Source: Planktomarina sp. (lineage in GTDB: Bacteria > Pseudomonadota > Alphaproteobacteria > Rhodobacterales > Rhodobacteraceae). Taken from it: DNA of 5,073 bases. Both the position numbers and the translations under genes were made by a program. Below are positions 1 to 5,073 of the stretch, one piece after another (the stretch's first letter is position 1; each line of letters opens with the position of its first letter). Location of the stretch: assembly GCA_002698165.1 (NCBI GenBank), contig NZVF01000065.1, positions 20,099-25,171 on the forward strand. The letters are read 5' to 3'. The notes below the pieces were generated by a model. It did no database searches, had not been told where the DNA came from, and saw only the letters and a list, made by a program, of their open reading frames with translations.

Positions 1-323
1 TTTACGGCTCGAAAGGCGCACTCAGTTTTACGCAAGAACGTTTTAATGAATTGCATTTTTATTCCACTGAAGACACATCGGGTCGCCGCGGTTTTCGCAG
101 AATTGAAGCTGCACCAGATCATGAACCATATGGAAGCTTTTGTGTGGCACCTGGGCATCAACTTGGATTTAATGACCTTAAAGCAATTGAAATTGCAGAT
201 TTTATAAACGCTATCGCAGACGTTCAAGCTGAGCCATTTAACTTTGAGAGGGGATATCGCATTCAAACCTTAGTGGAAAAAATCAATAAATCCTCCACAG
301 AAGGAAAGTGGCTAAAAGTTTAA
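1..323 (+). CDS. Gfo/Idh/MocA-family oxidoreductase, C-terminal part (5' end outside window)
   Basis: The reading frame is open from the window edge (first full codon at 3) and ends at TAA 321-323, giving 106 visible residues. A TTG at 51 could be taken as a start, but the frame continues upstream with family-like sequence (YGSKGALSF, visible residues 1-9), so this is the tail of a longer gene. The visible part matches the C-terminal substrate-binding/dimerisation domain of Gfo/Idh/MocA dehydrogenases: GSKGAL early, then APGHQLGFNDLKAIEIADF (visible residues 49-67), then a closing helix and the typical GKWLKV end. The N-terminal Rossmann NAD(P)-binding fold is not in view. Family members oxidise or reduce sugars, inositols and related polyols in the cytoplasm; the exact substrate cannot be told from this tail. 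A 279-base AT-rich gap separates it from the transporter operon, so a shared transcript is possible but not shown. The family call is confident from recall; the substrate is unknown. Confidence 0.85.
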   Translation, partial: YGSKGALSFTQERFNELHFYSTEDTSGRRGFRRIEAAPDHEPYGSFCVAPGHQLGFNDLKAIEIADFINAIADVQAEPFNFERGYRIQTLVEKINKSSTEGKWLKV

Positions 324-399
324 TTTCTAGAGTTATTTAAAAAAAATTTACGACGCCTATCAATCCAATCTAAAATTAAATCTACAATTCCAACTTAAA

Positions 400-411
400 A
401 TTTAATTAAAT
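400..411. repeat. 12-bp AT-only perfect palindrome (ATTTAATTAAAT)
   Basis: ATTTAATTAAAT is identical to its own reverse complement. Its left 8 bases also pair with AATTAAAT at 374-381 across an 18-base loop, so a weak AT hairpin could form just after the oxidoreductase gene. There is no GC stem or T-run that would make it a convincing terminator. In such AT-rich sequence a 12-bp palindrome may be chance. Confidence 0.3.
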
Positions 412-437
412 GTGAAAAGATAAAGCCATAGCATTTG

Positions 438-533
438 ATGATGAGTCACATAAAAGAAACTATTGGTCATCCCAAACCTTTTTTACGACCATTCGCACCT
501 ATGGAAGTACGTTTTTCATCCAAAGAAATGTAA
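438..533 (+). CDS. Possible 31-residue small ORF in the intergenic region (uncertain)
   Basis: An ATG-ATG pair at 438-443 opens a frame of 31 codons ending at TAA 531-533. The peptide begins MMSHIKETIGHPKPF and continues with a proline- and arginine-bearing middle part and a basic C-terminal half. I do not recognise it. It has no clear Shine-Dalgarno sequence, and no signal peptide or membrane segment. In its favour, the stretch is visibly less AT-rich than the sequence on either side, and the ORF ends just before the promoter candidate of the transporter operon. It could be a small protein, a leader peptide, a remnant of a decayed gene, or chance. Confidence 0.15.
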   Translation: MMSHIKETIGHPKPFLRPFAPMEVRFSSKEM

Positions 534-550
534 TTGAAAAACAATCAATT
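532..550. promoter_or_regulatory. Inverted repeat AATTGA-N7-TCAATT, candidate operator
   Basis: The arms AATTGA (532-537) and TCAATT (545-550) are exact reverse complements separated by seven bases, a 19-bp dyad of the size bound by dimeric repressors or activators. It overlaps the best -35 candidate (TTGAAA, 534-539), where a bound repressor would block polymerase. The half-sites resemble FNR/CRP-class half-sites (TTGA...TCAA), but the five bases between TTGAA and ATCAA are one more than in a standard FNR box. No regulator gene is visible in the window. The dyad is seen directly; its function is inferred. Confidence 0.3.
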
Positions 551-562
551 TTTTATTTAAAT
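534..562 (+). promoter_or_regulatory. Weak sigma70-like promoter candidate for the ABC transporter operon
   Basis: TTGAAA (534-539) matches five of six bases of the -35 consensus. With 16 or 17 bases of spacing it is followed by TTTAAA (556-561) or TTAAAT (557-562), each about four of six to the -10 consensus. A start near 568-570 would give a leader of roughly 33 bases, enough to hold the ribosome binding site. The whole region is AT-rich, so partial matches are common by chance. Some promoter is expected here because the gap before the operon is 279 bases. Confidence 0.35.
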
Positions 563-564
563 AA
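553..564. repeat. 12-bp perfect palindrome TTATTTAAATAA at the candidate -10
   Basis: TTATTTAAATAA equals its own reverse complement and covers the candidate -10 element. It lies three bases after the AATTGA/TCAATT dyad. It could be part of a regulator site or simply the melting region of the promoter; AT composition makes chance a real possibility. Confidence 0.25.
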
Positions 565-588
565 TTAAGAGACAAAACAAGACTATAC

Positions 589-593
589 GGGAG
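589..593 (+). promoter_or_regulatory. Shine-Dalgarno site of the solute-binding protein gene
   Basis: GGGAG at 589-593 lies nine bases before the ATG at 603. It is the best ribosome binding site among the operon starts, fits high expression of the binding protein, and supports the ATG at 603 as the start, which also gives a complete signal peptide. Confidence 0.7.
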
Positions 594-602
594 ACGAAAA
601 GA

Positions 603-2084
603 ATGAAATTACTCACAAAATCATTAACCGCTTTGGCATTTGTGGTAGCTGGAGCTGCTATAGCTGACCCAAGCGGTACCCTGCGTGAATCACATGATTT
701 AGGATTTGGCGAGAACTCTAGCCTAGATCCGATTTCTAAAGGTCGCGTATTTCAAATGACTGATAAACTAATGGATCGACTCGTTCGTCCTGGGCTGGAC
801 GGAAGTCCATCTGCCGATTTGGCTGAAAGCTGGTCTGCAAATGCCGATGCGACAGTATGGACATTCAACATTCGAAAGGGTGTTAAATTCCACGATGGTT
901 CTGGCCTAGATGCTGACGACGTCTTATATTCTTTCACCCGAGTCCTAGATCCGGATATTGCTAGTCCTGCGCGTTCAGCTGTCAAAATGATTGACTCGAT
1001 GAAGAAGACAGGCACTCACACCGTTGAGTTCACACTAAACACACCATTTGCTGACCTTCCATTAACACTAATGGACTACAGGCTTAGAATTCTACCAGAG
1101 GGATCTGGGGATTCTATTGCCAGCACGGGTATCGGAACAGGACCGTTCAAGCTTGAAAAGCTTGATTTTCAGGGTACTACTGTTCTTGCAGCAAACGAAG
1201 ATTATTGGGCTGGTGCACCTGGCGTAGCTAAGATTGAAATTATCGCGATCCCAGAAGGTCAAGCAAGACTTCAGGCATTTATGGGCGGTCAAATTGATAT
1301 TTTATTCCGAATAACAGAACAACAAAAAACTATGCTTGAGGGCTCTGATCGCTATAATGTTGCACAAATCCCTACTGGTAACTGGCGTGGCCTGATCTTC
1401 CGAACCGACGTTGAGCCCTTTAATGATCCACGGGTTAGAAAAGCCATGCGTTTGGTCGCGGACAGAGAAGCTCTTGTCCAGCTAGTCCAAGGTGGCGCGG
1501 GCAACGTAGCATGTGACTCGCCAGTAGCACCCAATGATCAGTACCGTGCGGACATCTCCTGTCCACAAGATATCGAACAAGCAAAAGCACTTCTTGCAGA
1601 AGCAGGGTTTGCCGACGGTATTGAGGTTAACGTGCACGTTGCTACCCTTGAACCCACGTGGCCAACACTAGGTATTGCCTATCAAGCACAAGCTGCCGAA
1701 GCTGGCATCCGCGTGAATGTGGTACAAACACCCTCCGACGGATATTGGAACCGGATCTGGATGAAAAAAGACGTTGCAGCAACCCGTTGGAAAGAACGCC
1801 CTGCAGATCAGGCTTTACATGAAATATACCTATCAACAGCAAAGTGGAATGAAAGCTTTTACAAGGATTTGGCCTTTGATGAACTCTTGGCATCGGCACG
1901 ACGTGAGCTAAACTTTGAAAAAAGAAAAGCGCTGTACGTGCAGGCACAAGAACACTTGTTTGAAAATGCTGGAACACTTATCCCTTATACAGTTAGTATG
2001 AACATTGGATCTTCATCAAGGGTTCAAAACTTTGATGCTGCTAAAGAGGAAGCCGTTCGTTGGCATTTAGTTACGGTGGACTAA
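603..2084 (+). CDS. ABC transporter substrate-binding protein, family 5 (peptide/opine/nickel type)
   Basis: This 493-residue protein is the periplasmic receptor of the importer encoded downstream. Residues 1-21 form a Sec signal peptide: Lys at 2 and 6, a hydrophobic core at about 7-19, and an AIA cleavage motif before Asp22. The mature part is a family 5 (SBP_bac_5, DppA/OppA-like) fold. Recognisable stretches include LMDRLVRPG (57-65), LAESWS...WTFNIRKGVKFHDG (73-99) with DADDVLYSFTRVLDP (103-117), GTGPFKLE (178-185), the EDYW segment (199-202), FNDPRVRKAM (273-282), CPQDIEQAKALLAEAGF (320-336) and a C-terminal lobe with AKWNESFY (413-420). Its length is close to, slightly under, E. coli DppA (about 535). 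Its only two cysteines, Cys304 and Cys320, would be periplasmic and may form a disulfide. A hairpin follows the stop before the permease genes. Family is certain; ligand is not. Candidates include peptides, glutathione-like compounds, opines or oligosaccharides. Confidence 0.93.
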   Translation: MKLLTKSLTALAFVVAGAAIADPSGTLRESHDLGFGENSSLDPISKGRVFQMTDKLMDRLVRPGLDGSPSADLAESWSANADATVWTFNIRKGVKFHDGSGLDADDVLYSFTRVLDPDIASPARSAVKMIDSMKKTGTHTVEFTLNTPFADLPLTLMDYRLRILPEGSGDSIASTGIGTGPFKLEKLDFQGTTVLAANEDYWAGAPGVAKIEIIAIPEGQARLQAFMGGQIDILFRITEQQKTMLEGSDRYNVAQIPTGNWRGLIFRTDVEPFNDPRVRKAMRLVADREALVQLVQGGAGNVACDSPVAPNDQYRADISCPQDIEQAKALLAEAGFADGIEVNVHVATLEPTWPTLGIAYQAQAAEAGIRVNVVQTPSDGYWNRIWMKKDVAATRWKERPADQALHEIYLSTAKWNESFYKDLAFDELLASARRELNFEKRKALYVQAQEHLFENAGTLIPYTVSMNIGSSSRVQNFDAAKEEAVRWHLVTVD

Positions 2085-2090
2085 TCAATT

Positions 2091-2118
2091 TAAAGGGCGG
2101 CCCCTGGGTCGCCCTTTA
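2091..2118 (+). terminator. Intercistronic hairpin after the binding-protein gene (partial terminator or mRNA stabiliser)
   Basis: TAAAGGGCG (2091-2099) and CGCCCTTTA (2110-2118) are perfect 9-bp reverse complements. The ten-base spacer can extend the stem by a G-T and two C-G pairs, leaving a four-base CCTG loop. The stem starts six bases after the binding-protein stop. Its A-side/T-side layout is that of an intrinsic terminator, but no T-run continues past the stem. Lying inside an apparent operon, it more likely causes partial termination or protects the upstream mRNA 3' end, giving more binding protein than permease. Confidence 0.7.
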
Positions 2119-2136
2119 CCAGTTATAAAATTCTGT

Positions 2137-2140
2137 AGGA
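2137..2140 (+). promoter_or_regulatory. Shine-Dalgarno site selecting the ATG at 2147 for the first permease
   Basis: AGGA at 2137-2140 lies six bases before the ATG at 2147. A TTG directly upstream (2144) is in frame but is rarer as a start and closer to the site, so ATG 2147 is preferred; the difference is one residue. Confidence 0.6.
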
Positions 2141-2146
2141 AATTTG

Positions 2147-3106
2147 ATGTTAAAAATGCTGGCCCGCAGATTATTACTGGGCTTAATCACAGTCATTATT
2201 GTATCAATTATTATTTTTTCTGGTGTTGAATTTCTGCCAGGTGATGCATGCACAGCTTTCCTGGAAAGAGATGCCTTTGGCAAACTCCTTGAGAACTGCC
2301 GAGAAAGCCTCGGATTGAACGCAGGTGCAGTACAAAGATACATTTATTGGGCCTTTGGTGTTGTGCAGGGCGACCTCGGGGTTGCGGCGAATGGATTGAC
2401 AAGTATAGCAGAGCTAGTGGGTGACAGGTTAAAGAATTCACTTTTCTTGGCTGGATGTTCTCTCTCAATCGGGGTTCCACTTGCAATATTTCTTGGTGTG
2501 GTTACTGGGCTTTGGCGAGATAGACCGGTTGATCTTTTCTTTTCAACATCCGCCATTTTTGCAATGACAATTCCAGAGTTTGTTTCAGCAACAGTTTTGA
2601 TACTAATTTTTTCTGTATGGTTAGGATGGTTGCCCGGGATTGTTGTCGTTTCTGCAAGTGCACCTGTTCATGAATTTTTTCCTGAAATAATTTTACCTAT
2701 GATAGTTTTAGCAATGGTAATGACTGCTCATATTTTGCGGATGGTACGCTCGTCCGTAATTGATGTTATGACAAGTGATTATATTCAAATGGCAACCCTC
2801 AAAGGAACACCCTATTGGCACATGGTTTTGCATCACGTTTTGCCCAATGCATTACTACCAGCAATAAATGTAGTTGCGCTGACAATCGCATGGCTTCTTG
2901 GCGGCGTTGTAGTCATTGAGGTTGTTTTTAATTATCCAGGCCTTGGCCGAATGATGATTGAAGCAATATCTGATCGAGACCTGCCAGTAGTGCAAGCTAT
3001 CGCTCTAATTGTGGCCACCGTATATGTTGGTGTAAATCTTGCCGCTGACATTACAACAATGCTCGCTAACCCAAAATTAAGAACATTGCATACGAGAAGC
3101 AAATGA
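2147..3106 (+). CDS. ABC transporter permease, DppB/OppB-type
   Basis: This 319-residue inner-membrane protein is one half of the importer channel. It begins with a hydrophobic helix (about 9-28), followed by a periplasmic loop starting LPGD (30-33) and then YWAFGVVQGDLG (67-78), the DppB-family marker before the transporter core. About five more helices follow (roughly 98-120, 129-160, 180-200, 235-262, 280-303), six in all. The EAA-type coupling loop is at about 213-241 (ATLKG, then LHHVLPNALLP), which docks on the ATPase Q-loop groove. VFNYPGLGRMM (260-270) is the family C-terminal signature. Length is normal for the family (about 310-340). The periplasmic loop carries Cys35 and Cys51, not general in DppB proteins. 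The stop overlaps the next gene's start (ATGA at 3103-3106). The family call is firm; assignment to a particular substrate system is not possible. Confidence 0.93.
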   Translation: MLKMLARRLLLGLITVIIVSIIIFSGVEFLPGDACTAFLERDAFGKLLENCRESLGLNAGAVQRYIYWAFGVVQGDLGVAANGLTSIAELVGDRLKNSLFLAGCSLSIGVPLAIFLGVVTGLWRDRPVDLFFSTSAIFAMTIPEFVSATVLILIFSVWLGWLPGIVVVSASAPVHEFFPEIILPMIVLAMVMTAHILRMVRSSVIDVMTSDYIQMATLKGTPYWHMVLHHVLPNALLPAINVVALTIAWLLGGVVVIEVVFNYPGLGRMMIEAISDRDLPVVQAIALIVATVYVGVNLAADITTMLANPKLRTLHTRSK

Positions 3107-3996
3107 TCACAATGACAAATTCTAAAAATAGCCAAAAAAAACTATTTTCTGGTTTGAAAACTGTACTTTATGATATCTGTTCGAAGCCTTCTGGGGCTAT
3201 CGGTTTTAGTCTTGTTTTATTTCATGTTATCCTTGCTCTCGTTAGCCCGGCGATTGTCCCCTATGACTATAAGGCGATGGATGCTGCTTCCATGCTTTCA
3301 ACACCTAGTTTGGATCATTGGCTTGGAACCGACCACTTAGGTCGAGATGTGTTAACCAGAGTATTACTTGGAGGCAGGGAGGCCATATTTGTCACCGCCG
3401 TTGCAACCCCAATAGCTGTGATGTGGGGCGGGTTTATTGGGATATTTTTTGGTCTGATCGGTGGCCGGGTTGATGAATTTTTTATGCGAATTGTTGACGC
3501 GTTCTTGTCTTTACCCTGGATTTTAAAAATGCTGGTCCTTATTGTGACCTTTGGAAGTAGTATGTTTGTGCTGATGCCGACATTAGCATTTTTCTATGGA
3601 ATTCCAGTCATAAGGATAGCTCGTGCCGCAACACATGACGTGGTCGCGCGTGACTTTATTTTATCTGCAAAAGCGCGAGGCCAAAAACGCATCACTATTA
3701 TCATGCGTGAACTTCTACCAAATGTTTTAGACACGTTAATGGTAGAAGGTGCCATGCGCTGGTCTTGGATGTTACTAGCGTTCTCCTCTTTGTCCTTTTT
3801 GGGCTTTGGAGTATCACCCCCTACGCCGGACTGGGGACTGATGATATCCGACGCACGGGGTTTTATGTCTTTCAGACCATGGGGCGTTATCGGGCCTGTC
3901 ATCGCGCTATCTACATTAATTATCGGGATCAATCTGACCGCAGATGCTTTGGCAAAAGCGTTGGGCGTCGATCGTGCACAGAAGGCGCCGGTCTAA
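3103..3996 (+). CDS. ABC transporter permease, DppC/OppC-type
   Basis: This 297-residue inner-membrane protein is the partner of the preceding permease. After a polar, lysine-bearing N-terminus comes a first helix (about 31-51) ending in SPAIVPYDY (48-56), the OppC N-terminal pattern, then HWLGTDHLGRDVLTRVLLGGR (72-92), the most recognisable DppC signature. The binding-protein-dependent permease core follows, with helices at about 94-118, 133-155, 157-175, 215-235 and 258-284. The EAA-type loop at about 185-213 contains SAKARGQKR and RELLPNV. SFLGFGVSPPTPDWG (231-245) is the conserved segment late in the family. The start at 3103 overlaps the upstream stop by four bases (ATGA), suggesting coupled translation; a second in-frame ATG at 3112 would remove only three residues. 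A short GAGAAG at 3094-3099 is a modest ribosome site. Its stop TAA is immediately followed by the ATPase ATG. Confidence 0.93.
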   Translation: MITMTNSKNSQKKLFSGLKTVLYDICSKPSGAIGFSLVLFHVILALVSPAIVPYDYKAMDAASMLSTPSLDHWLGTDHLGRDVLTRVLLGGREAIFVTAVATPIAVMWGGFIGIFFGLIGGRVDEFFMRIVDAFLSLPWILKMLVLIVTFGSSMFVLMPTLAFFYGIPVIRIARAATHDVVARDFILSAKARGQKRITIIMRELLPNVLDTLMVEGAMRWSWMLLAFSSLSFLGFGVSPPTPDWGLMISDARGFMSFRPWGVIGPVIALSTLIIGINLTADALAKALGVDRAQKAPV

Positions 3997-5073
3997 ATGC
4001 CCAAAATACCATTGATAAATATCAAAAAATTAAGTGTCGGGTTTAAATCCAAATCTGGTGAAATGTTGCCAGTTTTGAGATCAATTAATTTAAAACTCCA
4101 TGCTGGCGAAAGCCTTGGTCTAGTTGGGGAAAGTGGCTCTGGGAAAAGCACTCTTGCATTAGCTGCGATGGGTTATCTGAAAAGTGGGCTGTCTCTTATG
4201 GAGGGAAACGTCTCATTTGAATACCACGATATGTTCAATCTTGATCATAAGAGATTACAGAAAATCTGGGGAAGAGAGCTTGCATTAGTTCCACAGAACT
4301 CTGGACAATCCCTTACCCCCACAATGCGGGTCGGCCAACAATTAAGGGAAGTTCTAGAATTTCATAATCTTAAAAAAGACAAAGCCATTCACCAACGCAT
4401 AATTCAACTTCTGACGCAAGTTCGTTTACCAGAACCAGAAACACTTTTAACTCGCTTTCCCCATGAACTCTCAGGTGGACAACAACAGCGTGTTGCAATT
4501 GCAATAGCTTTAGCTGGCGAACCCAAAGTGCTTTTGCTTGATGAACCAACTACCGGTCTTGATGTGACAACCCAGGCTCATATTTTAGAATTACTTCGTG
4601 AGATTGCCAATAAGACTCAAATGGCTCTTTTATATGTAAGCCATGACCTCGGAGCCATTGCTCGAGTATGCGACGAGGTTTTAGTGATGTATGCAGGTCA
4701 AGCAGTTCTAAGTGGCTCAGCAAAAACTGTTTTAAGATCACCTTCACATCCCTATGCCCACGGGCTGCTAGCTTCGATACCAAAATTAAATGATCCCAGT
4801 CTACCAGATGCGTTGGAGGGTCGCCCACCAGCCCCTGGGCAGGCAAGTGCAGGATGTGCCTTTGCTGACCGCTGCTTTATAGCTGAGAATATCTGTCGAA
4901 CAGAGCACCCGCCAGTCAAAAAACTATCAGACTCACAGAAAACAAGGTGCCATTTTCCCGACCTAGTTAAAAAGATAAGTTCGAATAAGGCATCTGAAAA
5001 AAAGAAATTCAACTTTAAAAATGACAGCCCCACTATTTCTATGAATGAATTGTCAATTCGATACAAAAATAAA
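3997..5073 (+). CDS. Oligopeptide-type ABC transporter ATPase, probably a fused tandem-domain protein (3' end outside window)
   Basis: The frame opens at ATG 3997 and stays open for 359 codons to the window edge. The first nucleotide-binding domain is complete: Walker A GESGSGKST (44-52), Q-loop glutamine at 100 in VPQ, ABC signature LSGGQQQR (158-165), Walker B VLLLDEP (178-184), D-loop GLD (187-189) and switch histidine in SHD (215-217). All catalytic residues look intact. The oligopeptide-transporter C-terminal region follows (HPYAHGLL 251-258, PAPGQ 278-282), with four cysteines (287, 293, 300, 318) in the pattern known from DppD/DppF-like ATPases, where it can hold an iron-sulfur cluster in some members. 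A lysine-rich linker (about 325-342) leads to ISMNELSIRY (347-356), which resembles the first strand of a second nucleotide-binding domain. The gene therefore probably encodes a tandem DppD-DppF fusion of the GsiA/YejF type. It starts directly after the permease stop, with GAAGG (3981-3985) as a possible ribosome site. It hydrolyses ATP on the cytoplasmic face to drive import. Confidence 0.92.
   Translation, partial: MPKIPLINIKKLSVGFKSKSGEMLPVLRSINLKLHAGESLGLVGESGSGKSTLALAAMGYLKSGLSLMEGNVSFEYHDMFNLDHKRLQKIWGRELALVPQNSGQSLTPTMRVGQQLREVLEFHNLKKDKAIHQRIIQLLTQVRLPEPETLLTRFPHELSGGQQQRVAIAIALAGEPKVLLLDEPTTGLDVTTQAHILELLREIANKTQMALLYVSHDLGAIARVCDEVLVMYAGQAVLSGSAKTVLRSPSHPYAHGLLASIPKLNDPSLPDALEGRPPAPGQASAGCAFADRCFIAENICRTEHPPVKKLSDSQKTRCHFPDLVKKISSNKASEKKKFNFKNDSPTISMNELSIRYKNK

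Noticed and set aside
51..323. Independent 90-codon gene starting at TTG 51
   Set aside because: The frame is open upstream to the window edge and the extra residues (YGSKGALSF...) fit the Gfo/Idh/MocA family, so this is an internal TTG in a truncated-by-window gene.
464..491. Inverted repeat TGGTC/GACCA as a terminator of the oxidoreductase gene
   Set aside because: The arms are only 5 bp with an 18-base loop and no T-run follows; too weak to call.
534..548. FNR box (TTGAT-N4-ATCAA)
   Set aside because: The halves are TTGAA and ATCAA with a five-base spacer, one more than the standard site, and one half is imperfect; kept only as an unspecified dyad.
583..588. CTATAC as a -10 element for the transporter operon
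   Set aside because: Transcription would start at about 595, after the Shine-Dalgarno site at 589-593, and there is no good -35 at the proper distance.
752..1977. Several - strand open frames opposite the binding-protein gene
   Set aside because: They are antisense shadows of a gene with continuous family 5 similarity; none has a plausible domain or ribosome site.
3765..4046. A 93-codon + strand reading frame across the end of the DppC-type permease and the start of the ATPase
   Set aside because: It lies in another frame over two clearly conserved genes, and its translation matches no family; it is a shadow of those genes.
4550..5066. Two overlapping - strand open frames opposite the ATPase gene
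   Set aside because: They run antisense to the Walker B, H-loop and C-terminal region of a convincing ATPase gene and have no recognisable protein features.

Overview
The window looks like chromosome of a low-to-moderate GC, Gram-negative bacterium, probably a marine-type alphaproteobacterium. This rests on the wording of the proteins: a Gfo/Idh/MocA C-terminus, an alphaproteobacterial-style family 5 solute-binding protein, and a tandem-ATPase Opp/Dpp-type transporter. The assignment is from recall, without a search. All recognised genes lie on the + strand.

Layout. Bases 1-323 hold the C-terminal 106 residues of a Gfo/Idh/MocA-family NAD(P)-dependent oxidoreductase whose start is outside the window. 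Bases 324-602 are an AT-rich intergenic region with a weak sigma70-like promoter candidate, two dyad or palindromic sequences close to it, one further AT palindrome, and a 31-codon ORF of uncertain status. From 603 to the window end runs an ABC importer operon of the peptide/opine/nickel (Opp/Dpp) class: a secreted substrate-binding protein (603-2084), a strong hairpin in the 62-base gap, a DppB-type permease (2147-3106), a DppC-type permease (3103-3996), and an ATPase gene (3997 to beyond 5073). The ATPase gene has no stop codon in the window, so a search limited to closed ORFs would miss it.

How the genes work together. The binding protein captures substrate in the periplasm and the two six-helix permeases form the channel. 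The ATPase drives transport; its first nucleotide-binding domain is complete, and the sequence just before the window edge looks like the first strand of a second one. The gene is therefore probably a fused DppD-DppF-type tandem ATPase, as in GsiA or YejF, which would make a complete importer from four genes. The two permeases overlap by ATGA and the ATPase start codon directly follows the second permease stop (TAAATG), which suggests translational coupling. The hairpin after the binding-protein gene fits the common arrangement in which the binding protein is made in excess over the membrane parts.

The substrate cannot be read from sequence. Family 5 binding proteins take peptides, but also oligosaccharides, opines, nickel chelates and glutathione, and the neighbouring sugar/polyol-type oxidoreductase makes a carbohydrate-derived ligand worth considering. 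I see no mobile element, CRISPR array, tRNA or rRNA, and nothing that amounts to a new kind of system. The points of most interest are the fused ATPase, the dyads upstream of the operon, the intercistronic hairpin and the small intergenic ORF.
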